From positions 1 to 6,706 of the forward strand of contig JABCYT010000189.1 of assembly GCA_013290035.1 (NCBI GenBank): a stretch of 6,706 bases of DNA. Direction: 5' to 3'. Both the position numbers and the translations under genes were made by a program. Numbering within the stretch: the first letter of the stretch is position 1; every line of letters starts with the position of its first letter. Source of the stretch: Alphaproteobacteria bacterium. GTDB taxonomy: Bacteria > Pseudomonadota > Alphaproteobacteria > Reyranellales > Reyranellaceae. A model generated the notes under the pieces. The model worked only from the letters and a program-made list of their open reading frames with translations, was not told the DNA's origin and did no database searches. Shown here piece after piece: positions 1 to 6,201 of this stretch.

Positions 1-849
1 ATGGAGCGGGCGCTGGTCTATATCGACGGCAGCGCAAATGGCGAGATGACCGCGATTGTGGCCGGACTGTTCGCCGCCCGCCGGGGTGTGCTGACGACGG
101 TGCTCGAGATGCCGCGGGAGGAGGGCGACAAGACGCCGGGTCGCACTCGACTGATGGCCGCGGCCAACGCCGCCTTGCAGGAAATTCCGGAGCCGTCGGA
201 AAAGGAGGCGCCGGCCCCGCCAAAGCCGGCGATCGAACAGCTCGTGCAGGCGCGCACGGCCCAGGCGGAAGACGCCGTCGGCAAGGAAGCAGCCAAGGGC
301 TACAGCATTGCCTTCGTCGGCATTGGCCAGCCGATCTCCGCCACGGCGCCGCGCTTCGAGGAACCGTTGCAAGCCCTGATCGCGGCGTTCGACGGGCCGG
401 TCGCCATCCTGCTGAACGGCGGGCGGTACGAGACTGCCTCCAGCGTCCCGCTCAATATCCTGGTGCCGACCGGCGGCAGCGCCGACGCGCGGCTGGCCAC
501 CGAGATCGCGCTCACCCTCGCGGCCGCCAGCCGCGGCACCCTGACGGCGCTGCACGTCTTCGATCCGCGCGAGGACACGCTGTTGCTGCGCAGCCGCGCG
601 CGCCGGCTCGGCATCTCGGTGCTGGTCGAGGCGCATCGCCTGGGCAAGCGCAGCGGCGTCGCCGTCAAGGGGCTGACCGCGACCAGCCCCCAGCCCGAAA
701 CCGAGATCCGGCGGGTCGCCCGGCGCGGTCGCTACGACCTGGTCGTGCTGGGCACCGCACTACGCCGTGGCGAGACCAAGTTTCTAGGACCGCGCACGCT
801 GGCCTTGGTCCAATCGTTGCGGACGCCCGTCCTGCTAGTCGCCCGCTGA
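1..849 (+). CDS. Tandem universal-stress-protein (Usp) region, probably the C-terminal part of a cation:proton antiporter (left edge of window)
   Basis: The 282 visible residues form two Usp-like alpha/beta halves. The first (about 1-140) opens with a beta strand and the motif ALVYIDGSANGE, then a proline- and charge-rich insert at about 62-80. The second (about 148-282) opens with LNILVPTGGSADARLA and ends with DLVVLGTALRRGETKFLG and a TPVLLVAR strand. The classical Usp ATP-binding spacing (GxxG, nine residues, then G-S/T) is not intact, since G251 is followed by TALRRG. From family knowledge, this paired-Usp layout with these motifs is typical of the cytoplasmic tail of CPA2-type sodium or potassium/proton antiporters, where it is thought to regulate transport. 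The ATG lies exactly at base 1, so no upstream sequence can test it; I infer it is an internal methionine of a longer gene. A free-standing tandem Usp protein is the alternative. The 3' end overlaps the convergent patatin gene by 15 nt. Confidence 0.72.
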   Translation: MERALVYIDGSANGEMTAIVAGLFAARRGVLTTVLEMPREEGDKTPGRTRLMAAANAALQEIPEPSEKEAPAPPKPAIEQLVQARTAQAEDAVGKEAAKGYSIAFVGIGQPISATAPRFEEPLQALIAAFDGPVAILLNGGRYETASSVPLNILVPTGGSADARLATEIALTLAAASRGTLTALHVFDPREDTLLLRSRARRLGISVLVEAHRLGKRSGVAVKGLTATSPQPETEIRRVARRGRYDLVVLGTALRRGETKFLGPRTLALVQSLRTPVLLVAR

Positions 850-2052
850 GGCATCGGCGCGCCGGGCCCTCGCCGCCCTGAGTCCGGGCGGCACCTTGTG
901 CCAGGCCCGACCGTCCCTTGCCTCGCGGTAGCCATAGTCGAACAGTGCCTGCATGTAGGTCGGGTCGAACTCGCCGGGTCTCTCTGCGGAGAAATCCGCG
1001 CCTATGTAGGCCAGGTTGTAGTCGACGCCGTCGCGGCGCGAGACGAAGTAGGTGCGCATGACGTCGTTCTGGCCGCTGGCCGCCAGCATGGTGGCGATGG
1101 CGCGGCTGGCGATGTTGATGGTCCGCCGCTCGGTCTGCGCATGATCGGGATCGAGCCGGGCATTGCGGATGATATAGGCGATACGCCGGCGCTCGACGCC
1201 GACCTGGCCGACCTCGATGGTCGGCGGATAGAGGAAGAGCTGGGCAATGGCGCCGCCATCGACATGCATCTCCTGGTACTTGCGGCCGTCGATCTCGACA
1301 TCGAGCAGCACCGGCTCGAAGGCGCCCGGGATCGCCGACGATGCGCGCAGGATCTTGCGGAACAGGTCGAGCGCCTTGGGATGGCCGCTCGTGGCCAGGG
1401 CGCCGATATTCCAGATCACCGCTCGCTGAGCATCGAGATCGGTGGTGCCGATCAGCAGCAGGCGGCCCTTGTTGTATTCGCGGCCGATCTCATCGAACAT
1501 TTTCTGGTTGGCGTACTTGGCGATCACCTCGGCGAGCGGCGTCGTGTCGGCCATGGCGTCGTTGAACAGGGCGGCCGTGAGGCTGCGCCGGCGAAAGATC
1601 CTGTCGGGAGTCAAGGTCGTGTAGACCTCGCGCAATTCGGCGTCGTGGTCGGGGCCAAGAAAGGCGAAGGGCGCGATCAGGGCGCCGGTGCTGACGCCGG
1701 TCGCGATCTTGAAGGTCGGCCGCGTCCCGGTCGTCGTCCAGCCGTTCATCAGGCCGGCGCCGAACGCGCCATTGTCGCCGCCGCCGGAGACCGCGAGATA
1801 ATACGCAGGCGGCAGCCGCGCGATCGATTGGCCGGCCGCCAACAAGGCAGCCTTCTCGCGCTCGAGCGCGCGGGCGCCTTCCTCGATCATCGGGGCGGGG
1901 TCGCCATCGGCATAGAAGCGCACGTTGGCAATGCCGAGCGGTTGGGCGCGTTCGGTATCGGTGTAGGGAACCACCGGTCCGCGATCGGGAATCGAACAGC
2001 CGGCGAGTGCGATCGACAGGCCGACCAGCGCGATCAACATGTGCCGAATCAA
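835..2052 (-). CDS. Patatin-like phospholipase family lipoprotein
   Basis: Predicted 405-aa serine hydrolase of the patatin family, which cleaves acyl ester bonds of phospholipids or related lipids with a Ser-Asp dyad. All hallmarks are visible: glycine-rich oxyanion loop SGGGDNGAFGAG (89-100), nucleophile elbow GVSTG with Ser121, and the HVDGG motif with catalytic Asp265. The N-terminus MIRHMLIALVGLSIALAGC is a lipoprotein signal peptide with lipobox LAGC. Cys19 would be lipidated, and serine at +2 is compatible with outer-membrane sorting. I chose the TTG start at 2052 because GGAGG lies 5 nt upstream of it but 17 nt upstream of the ATG at 2038-2040, and because TTG supplies the basic n-region (Arg3, His4). 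The frame is open further upstream, but that part runs into the NHL gene and is not lipoprotein-like. It lies 25 nt downstream of the NHL gene on the same strand, so an operon is likely. The native substrate cannot be read from sequence. Confidence 0.93.
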   Translation of the reverse strand: MIRHMLIALVGLSIALAGCSIPDRGPVVPYTDTERAQPLGIANVRFYADGDPAPMIEEGARALEREKAALLAAGQSIARLPPAYYLAVSGGGDNGAFGAGLMNGWTTTGTRPTFKIATGVSTGALIAPFAFLGPDHDAELREVYTTLTPDRIFRRRSLTAALFNDAMADTTPLAEVIAKYANQKMFDEIGREYNKGRLLLIGTTDLDAQRAVIWNIGALATSGHPKALDLFRKILRASSAIPGAFEPVLLDVEIDGRKYQEMHVDGGAIAQLFLYPPTIEVGQVGVERRRIAYIIRNARLDPDHAQTERRTINIASRAIATMLAASGQNDVMRTYFVSRRDGVDYNLAYIGADFSAERPGEFDPTYMQALFDYGYREARDGRAWHKVPPGLRAARARRADASAGD

Positions 2053-2057
2053 CGCCC

Positions 2058-2062
2058 CCTCC
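2058..2062 (-). promoter_or_regulatory. Ribosome-binding site supporting the TTG start of the patatin gene
   Basis: On the minus strand the bases before 2052 read GGGGGAGGGGGCG then TTG. The GGAGG core (2062 to 2058) is 5 nt from TTG and 17 nt from the next in-frame ATG, which favours the TTG. The G-run is long and the exact pairing register is ambiguous. Confidence 0.6.
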
Positions 2063-2077
2063 CCCAACGTCGCGACG

Positions 2078-2923
2078 TCAACCCAACCGTTCGAGCTTGG
2101 TGATCTCCTGCGGCGGCAGTTCGGCCAGATAGAGATTGCCTTGGGCATCGCCGGAAATCCCATGCGCGCCGTTGATGGCGCCGCGACAGCGGCCGACCAG
2201 CTTGCCATCCGCGCTCAAGAGGCTGATGCGCGGGATCTGGTCGGTTACGAACACCATGTCGCGGTCGTCCACCCAGATCTGCATCGGATGATAGAAGTCG
2301 CCCCATTCGGCGAGGAAAGCGCCCTCGCGGTCGAACACCTGGACGCGGTTGTTCTCGCGATCGCCGACCAGCACCTTGCCGAAGCGATCGACCCAGATGG
2401 CATGCGGCGTCGTGAAGGCGCCCGGCCCGGCGCCGGGGCCACCCCAGGTGGCGAGCAGCGTGCCGTCGGCGGCGAAGCGGTGGACGCTGGAATTGCCGTA
2501 GCCGTCGGCGACATAGATCTCGCCATCCGGCGCCTGGGCCGCGGCCGTCGGGTGGTTGAAGGGTGCGTCGAGCGAGGGCCAGTGACGCCTGCCCAGCGCC
2601 TGCACGAGATGGCCGGAGGAATCGAAGCGCAGCACCTGATGGGCGTCGCGGTCGGCGACCAGGATCGAGCCGTCGGGCGCGGCGTTTATATAGTGCGGCT
2701 CGGCCAGGGCACCCTCGCCCCATGTCCCGATCAGCTTGCCGTCGCGGCCGAACACCAGGACCGGCCGCTCGGTGCCGCGCTGGGCGACATGCACGCGGCC
2801 TTCGGCGTCGACCATCAGGTCGGACAGGAAGCCGAAACTTTCGCCCGCCGGCAGCCGCGCCCATTTGCGGTGGATGGCATAGCGCCGGTCGCCCAGGATG
2901 ACGGTGTAGCGTTCGTCGGACAT
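2078..2923 (-). CDS. NHL-repeat beta-propeller protein, peptidyl-alpha-hydroxyglycine alpha-amidating lyase (PAL)-like
   Basis: 281-aa protein of about six NHL-type blades, each following the pattern hydrophobic strand, DxxG, xVAD, xxVxxF, DxxGxLxxxWG. Blades centre near residues 30-69, 75-111, 122-161, 170-208, 210-245 and 250-280. It resembles the PAL domain, which cleaves peptidyl-alpha-hydroxyglycine to an amidated peptide and glyoxylate. Equivalents of the three zinc-ligand histidines occur at the PAL-type places (EPH77Y, TPH174AIWVD, GAH254GIS), as does the tyrosine in ADGYGNS (Tyr142). The catalytic arginine could not be assigned without an alignment. No signal peptide or transmembrane segment is visible, so it is probably cytoplasmic, unlike secreted PAL enzymes. 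The ATG at 2923 is preceded by AGGTGAC; a longer frame back to 3037 would run through the divergent gene's start. Bacterial PAL-like propellers are mostly uncharacterised, so lyase activity is inference; a binding scaffold is possible. It is followed 25 nt later by the patatin lipoprotein gene. Confidence 0.88.
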   Translation of the reverse strand: MSDERYTVILGDRRYAIHRKWARLPAGESFGFLSDLMVDAEGRVHVAQRGTERPVLVFGRDGKLIGTWGEGALAEPHYINAAPDGSILVADRDAHQVLRFDSSGHLVQALGRRHWPSLDAPFNHPTAAAQAPDGEIYVADGYGNSSVHRFAADGTLLATWGGPGAGPGAFTTPHAIWVDRFGKVLVGDRENNRVQVFDREGAFLAEWGDFYHPMQIWVDDRDMVFVTDQIPRISLLSADGKLVGRCRGAINGAHGISGDAQGNLYLAELPPQEITKLERLG

Positions 2924-2999
2924 GTCACCTGCCAGATAGGCAGGGAGCGCGGCGGACGGCAAGATGGATTGTGCCTGCAGCCGCAAGGGAGAGCCGGAA
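2924..2999. promoter_or_regulatory. Divergent intergenic region between the NHL gene and the GST-like gene
   Basis: These 76 bp separate two divergent start codons and must hold at least one promoter for each direction, unless transcription comes from further inside the genes. I could not identify a convincing -35/-10 pair on either strand; the stretch is GC-rich. An inverted repeat CCTGCC-agata-GGCAGG spans 2928-2944 and overlaps the NHL gene's ribosome-binding site. The GST gene's site AAGGGAGA (2985-2992) is 8 nt from its ATG. Confidence 0.4.
2928..2944. repeat. Short inverted repeat overlapping the NHL gene's ribosome-binding site
   Basis: Perfect 6-bp arms CCTGCC and GGCAGG surround a 5-nt AT-richer centre (agata). 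One arm covers part of the AGGTGA Shine-Dalgarno sequence of the minus-strand NHL gene. It could be an operator half-site pair or a small mRNA hairpin that hides the ribosome-binding site. An arm this short can easily arise by chance in GC-rich DNA. Confidence 0.3.
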
Positions 3000-3635
3000 A
3001 TGACGGATGATCGCCTCGTGTTACATGGCAGCTTCACTTCCAGCTCGACCTACAAGCCGATGCTGTTCCTGGCGCTCGCCGGCCTGCCGTTCTCGTTCCG
3101 CACCGTCAACCTCAAGTACGGCGTGCAGAAGCAGCCCGAGCATCTGGCGATCAACCGCTACGGCCAGGTGCCGGTGCTGCGCCATCGCGGCCTCACCCTC
3201 GTGATGTCGAACGTCATCCTCGATTATCTGGCGCGCACGACGGGCAAGTTCGAGGCCGCCACCGAGCAGGATCGCTGGCGGGCGCGGGAATGGCTGTCGT
3301 GGGAGAACGACGCCATCACCAACGTGGCCCGGGTCCGCCACTTCCACCGCTTCCGCACCGTCGATCCCGCGGTCATGGATTTCTTCCGCCCGCCGGCGGA
3401 AGCGGCGTTGGACATGATCGACAAGAGCTTGGAAGGCCGGCAGTGGCTGGTCGGCGACAGCTGCACGATTGCCGACATCGGCTGCTGGGGTCGCATGGTG
3501 TTCATGGCCGAGGGCGGCATGTCGCTCGACGCGCGGCCCCACGCGCGGGCGTGGCGCGACCGTCTGATGGCGATGCCGGGCTTCGCGCTGCCCTACGACC
3601 TCATCCCCAAGAAGGATGCCGAGCTGCCGGCCTGA
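3000..3635 (+). CDS. Glutathione S-transferase family protein
   Basis: 211-aa cytosolic protein of usual GST length. The N-terminal thioredoxin-like domain (about 5-80) begins with LVLHGSFTSSSTYKP, whose Ser11 or Ser14-16 are candidates for glutathione activation. It has the conserved cis-proline in GQVPVL (Pro58) and the glutathione gamma-glutamyl-binding serine in MSNVILDYL (Ser70), although the usual preceding Glu/Asp is Met69. The helical C-terminal domain (about 88-205) carries the N-capping box in GDSCTIADIG (Thr156, Asp159), a folding signature of the family. The class and substrate cannot be assigned; bacterial members conjugate electrophiles, reduce or isomerise substrates, or act in ring-cleavage pathways. 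I chose the ATG at 3000 because AAGGGAGA sits 8 nt upstream and the residues before it (from 2964) do not look like GST. It is divergent from the NHL gene and converges on dsbB with only 9 bp between stop codons. Confidence 0.93.
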   Translation: MTDDRLVLHGSFTSSSTYKPMLFLALAGLPFSFRTVNLKYGVQKQPEHLAINRYGQVPVLRHRGLTLVMSNVILDYLARTTGKFEAATEQDRWRAREWLSWENDAITNVARVRHFHRFRTVDPAVMDFFRPPAEAALDMIDKSLEGRQWLVGDSCTIADIGCWGRMVFMAEGGMSLDARPHARAWRDRLMAMPGFALPYDLIPKKDAELPA

Positions 3636-3644
3636 GGGACGCCG

Positions 3645-4205
3645 TCAGCGGAGAACTTGGGAGATCCAGTAGCCGGTCGGATTGGCCGCGCATTCATTCG
3701 GTCCGCACTGCGCGAAGCTGTTGGCGGCATTGGCGAGCGTGACGGCGATCAGCAGATAGACGGCAAAGCGCAGGATGCCGCGAAAGCGCATCGCCGTCTG
3801 GTGGTCGCTGCGGTCATGATCGGGCCGGCCGGACAACATCAGGAGCAGGGCCGTGACGGCGATCACTGCGAAGAACAGCATGAGCGACCAGGTGTCGAGA
3901 TGCATGCCGAGGATCGGCGAGCCGTAGGCGGCGGCGCCCGGCGCGATGTGCTGCAATACCTGGTAGCCCGACGCGACCACGCCGAACAGCGCGCCCAGCA
4001 GGGCGAGACCATAGTGCAAGGGCTGCACGCCGAAGCGAAGGTTGAGGACGAAGCCGAAACTGCACAGCACGAAGGCCACGCGCTGCAGGGTGCAGAGCGG
4101 GCACGGCGGCTCGTTCAGGCCGAACTGCAGGCCGAAGGCCACGAGCAGGACCATCGCGATGCCGGCGGCACCGAGAGCATTACCCAAGCGAACGAACGAG
4201 CCCAC
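3645..4205 (-). CDS. dsbB: Disulfide bond formation protein B (five-helix DsbB variant with C-terminal cysteine pair)
   Basis: 186-aa inner-membrane protein that would reoxidise a periplasmic DsbA-type thiol oxidase and pass electrons to quinone. The first periplasmic loop holds the redox motif CPLC (Cys35, Cys38), followed at the normal distance by Arg42, which matches the quinone-site arginine of E. coli DsbB. Hydrophobic helices lie near 12-30, 43-60, 66-86, 106-126 and 143-164. The second periplasmic loop (about 87-105) has no cysteine, where E. coli has Cys104 and Cys130. Instead an extra fifth helix brings the C-terminal tail to the periplasm, and that tail carries CGPNEC (Cys167, Cys172). 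The basic loop 127-142 supports this topology. I recall DsbB homologues with this arrangement, so it is a subfamily rather than damage. The start is GTG at 4205 with AGAGGG 6 nt upstream. It is the last gene of the minus-strand cluster, 10 bp after the DUF5993-type gene. Confidence 0.93.
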   Translation of the reverse strand: MGSFVRLGNALGAAGIAMVLLVAFGLQFGLNEPPCPLCTLQRVAFVLCSFGFVLNLRFGVQPLHYGLALLGALFGVVASGYQVLQHIAPGAAAYGSPILGMHLDTWSLMLFFAVIAVTALLLMLSGRPDHDRSDHQTAMRFRGILRFAVYLLIAVTLANAANSFAQCGPNECAANPTGYWISQVLR

Positions 4206-4211
4206 CTTGCA

Positions 4212-4217
4212 CCCTCT
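4212..4217 (-). promoter_or_regulatory. dsbB: Ribosome-binding site deciding the GTG start of dsbB
   Basis: AGAGGG on the minus strand lies 6 nt before GTG at 4205-4203 and overlaps the TAG stop (4218-4216) of the upstream small gene. There is no in-frame ATG before the first transmembrane helix, so GTG is the only sensible start. The overlap suggests that ribosomes finishing the small gene help start dsbB. Confidence 0.65.
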
Positions 4218-4371
4218 AGAGCGGCAGCCGGGGCATCTCGATCGCGTAGCGGTCGAACCACAGGACCGCCGCGACGAAGCTCACGCCGAACAGGCCGATC
4301 GACGTGCCACGGTAGCCCGCCGACGCGGTCATCATCGCAATAGCCATCATCAGGAAGATCAGGGCGGTCAT
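4216..4371 (-). CDS. Small two-helix membrane protein, DUF5993-like, partner gene of dsbB
   Basis: This 51-aa gene starts at ATG 4371 and ends at TAG 4216-4218. The protein begins MTALIFLMMAIAMMTASAG (helix 1, about 3-18), turns at YRGTS (20-24), continues with helix 2 (about 25-39) and ends in a short tail with AIEMPRLPL. A strong ribosome-binding site GAGGGG (4384-4379) sits 7 nt before the ATG. The length, the hydrophobic-turn-GLF-hydrophobic pattern and the position directly before a five-helix DsbB match what I remember of DUF5993 proteins, whose function is unknown. It starts 27 bp after the stop of the DppC-type permease and ends 10 bp before dsbB, so it is probably co-transcribed with dsbB and possibly with the transporter. 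A role as an accessory subunit of DsbB is inference from the gene pair. The gene is easy to miss because of its size. Confidence 0.85.
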   Translation of the reverse strand: MTALIFLMMAIAMMTASAGYRGTSIGLFGVSFVAAVLWFDRYAIEMPRLPL

Positions 4372-4398
4372 GACGCAACCCCTCACGACGTTGTCGCT

Positions 4399-5241
4399 TT
4401 ACCCGACGCGCAACAGTCGTAGGCGCGGATCGAGCAGATCGCGCAGACCGTCGCCCAGCATGTTAAGCCCCAACACGGCAAGTGCAATGGCGAGCCCCGG
4501 CCATATCGCGAGTTCCGGCGCCTGGAAGATGTAGGTCTGGGCGTCGCGCAACATGCGACCCCACGACGGCACGGGCGGTTGCGCCCCCAGGCCGAGGTAG
4601 GAAAGACCGGCCTCGGCCAGGATGGCGACGGCGAACTGGATCGTCGCCTGCACGATGAGAACACTGGCGATGTTCGGCAGCACGTGGCGCACGGTGATGC
4701 CGAGCGGCCCCTGCCCCATCGCCGTCGCCGCGCGCACGAAGTCGCGGCTCCACATCGCGAGCGCTGCACCACGCGTCACCCGGCCGAACACCGGGATGTT
4801 GAAGATGGCGATGGCCAGGATGGCGTTCTCGGCGCTCGCGCCGAGCACCGAGGTGATCAGGATGGCGATCAGCACCGCGGGGAAGGCAAAGATGAGATCG
4901 GACGTGCGCGACAGCGCCTCATCGACCCAGCCGCCGCGCGCCGCGGCCCAGGCGCCCAAGGCGACGCCGGCCGTCATGCCGATCACGACGGCGATCAGCC
5001 CGACCGCGATCGAGGTCTGTGCGCCCACCATGATGCGCGAAAGCACGTCACGACCGAGATGATCGGTGCCCAGCGGATAGGCGGCCGAGGACGGCATCAG
5101 CTTGGCGCGCATCTGCAGCTCGTCGACGGCATGCGGCGTCCACAAGAGCGAGACCAGCGCCGTGCCGACGAACAGCAGCAGCAGCACGGCGCCGACCTGG
5201 AAGCCGACATGGCGGGACGCGCGCGCGAGAAAACGCTTCAT
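4399..5241 (-). CDS. ABC transporter permease, DppC type (peptide/nickel importer family)
   Basis: 280-aa inner-membrane permease. The N-terminal cytoplasmic segment and first helix (about 14-34) precede the hallmark PLGTDHLGRDVLSR (56-69) that marks DppC/OppC/GsiD-type subunits. About five further helices follow. The EAA loop that docks on the ATPase lies at about 166-190 (RAATAMG, then VRHVLPN, with conserved Gly176 and Pro189), and a C-terminal LSYLGLGAQPPVPSWG segment is also typical. It pairs with the DppB-type permease to form the membrane channel, receiving substrate from the family 5 binding protein. Its ATG overlaps the upstream permease stop as ATGA (5238-5241), a sign of translational coupling. 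The usual DppD and DppF ATPase genes do not follow; the next gene is the DUF5993-like one after 27 bp. Substrate could be a peptide, opine, nickel complex or another solute. Confidence 0.95.
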   Translation of the reverse strand: MKRFLARASRHVGFQVGAVLLLLFVGTALVSLLWTPHAVDELQMRAKLMPSSAAYPLGTDHLGRDVLSRIMVGAQTSIAVGLIAVVIGMTAGVALGAWAAARGGWVDEALSRTSDLIFAFPAVLIAILITSVLGASAENAILAIAIFNIPVFGRVTRGAALAMWSRDFVRAATAMGQGPLGITVRHVLPNIASVLIVQATIQFAVAILAEAGLSYLGLGAQPPVPSWGRMLRDAQTYIFQAPELAIWPGLAIALAVLGLNMLGDGLRDLLDPRLRLLRVG

Positions 5242-6182
5242 GTCCGCACCCGCGGCCGGGGATCGAGGAAAGCGTAGGCAAGATCGACCAGCAGGTTGAC
5301 GGCGAGAACCAGGATCGTGAACAGGATGACCACGTTCTTGATCACGACCAGGTCGCGGTTGTTGATCGAGTCGTAGACCAGCTGGCCGACACCGGGCAGG
5401 CGGAACACGCTTTCGATGATCACGGCGCCGGCGACCAGGAAGCCTGCAATCAGGCCGGCCACCGTCGTCACCGGGATGAGCGCGTTGCGGAGCGCATGGC
5501 GAAACAGCACGGTGCGCTCCGGCGCGCCCTTGGCCCGGGCGGTGCGGACATAGTCTTCGCGCAAGGTATCGAGCATGGCCGAGCGGGTGACCCTGGCCAG
5601 GATCGCGATCTCGCCCAGCGACAGCGACAGGGCCGGCAGGACGAGCGCATGCGCCGACTTCAGCGGGTCCTGCCAGCCGGGAAAGCCGCCGGCCGGGAAG
5701 AGCTGCCAGGTCACCGCGAACAGCAGCACCAGCACGATGCCGAACCAGAAATTCGGCACGGAAATGCCGATCTGGGTGAAGCCCATGACGCCCCAGTCGC
5801 CCGGCCGGCCATGCTTCCAGGCGGCGAAGACACCCAACGGGATCGCCACCAGCATCGCCCAGGCGAGCGCCAGCGCGGCCAGCGGCAGAGTGACCTGCAG
5901 GCGATCGCCGATCAGCTTGGCGACCGACGTGCCATAGGCGTGGCTGCTGCCGAGATCGAAGGTCAGCAGGCCACCGATCCAGTGGAGATAGCGCACGGCC
6001 AGCGGCTGGTCGAACCCATAGGAAGCCCGCAGCGCCGCCAAGGTGTCGGGCCGCGCGTCGGTGCCCAGCATGACCAGCGCCGGATCGCCCGGCAGCACTT
6101 CGACGACGGCAAACACCACGACCGTGGCCAGCGCCAGGGTCACCAGCGCGGCGGCCAAGCGGCGGGAGAGGAATTCAAGCAT
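5238..6182 (-). CDS. ABC transporter permease, DppB type (peptide/nickel importer family)
   Basis: 314-aa inner-membrane permease. It shows the DppB/OppB layout: an N-terminal helix (about 9-30) ending in LPGDPA (30-35), a periplasmic stretch with YGFDQPLAVRYLHW, four central helices, and the EAA loop at about 207-237 (DYVRTARAKG with Gly219, then FRHALRNALIPV) that contacts the ATP-binding subunit. The C-terminal part holds ESVFRLPGVGQL and a last helix ending in FLDPRPR, both characteristic of the family. The ATG at 6182 gives a normal N-terminus, but its ribosome-binding site is weak (TTGG-like), with no clear GGAGG. It lies 94 bp downstream of the binding-protein stop, an interval filled mostly by a long hairpin repeat. 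It overlaps the DppC-type gene by 4 nt. Confidence 0.95.
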   Translation of the reverse strand: MLEFLSRRLAAALVTLALATVVVFAVVEVLPGDPALVMLGTDARPDTLAALRASYGFDQPLAVRYLHWIGGLLTFDLGSSHAYGTSVAKLIGDRLQVTLPLAALALAWAMLVAIPLGVFAAWKHGRPGDWGVMGFTQIGISVPNFWFGIVLVLLFAVTWQLFPAGGFPGWQDPLKSAHALVLPALSLSLGEIAILARVTRSAMLDTLREDYVRTARAKGAPERTVLFRHALRNALIPVTTVAGLIAGFLVAGAVIIESVFRLPGVGQLVYDSINNRDLVVIKNVVILFTILVLAVNLLVDLAYAFLDPRPRVRT

Positions 6183-6201
6183 CAGCCAACCAAGGCAAGA
6201 C

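Noticed and set aside
2067..2078. Perfect 12-bp palindrome ACGTCGCGACGT at the end of the NHL gene
   Set aside because: About one or more such palindromes are expected by chance in a GC-rich window of this size, and its position at a stop codon gives no clear role.
898..2103. Long plus-strand open frame of 401 codons opposite the patatin gene
   Set aside because: It is antisense to a gene with full catalytic motifs. Its product is rich in D, R, G, A and Q with no fold-like pattern, as expected for a shadow frame in GC-rich DNA.
2053..2208. Longer N-terminus for the patatin protein from an ATG at 2208
   Set aside because: It would place 52 non-hydrophobic residues before an obvious lipoprotein signal peptide and overlap the NHL gene by 130 bp.
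2039..3010. Plus-strand open frame of 323 codons opposite the NHL gene
   Set aside because: Same shadow effect; the minus-strand frame has repeated NHL blades and conserved histidines.
3657..4343. Plus-strand open frame of 228 codons opposite dsbB
   Set aside because: Low-complexity, charged product antisense to a clear membrane protein with redox cysteines.
4115..4378. Minus-strand frame of 87 codons between the DppC-type permease and dsbB
   Set aside because: Its product is charged and irregular and overlaps the start of dsbB. The neighbouring frame at 4216-4371 gives a clean two-helix protein with a better ribosome-binding site.
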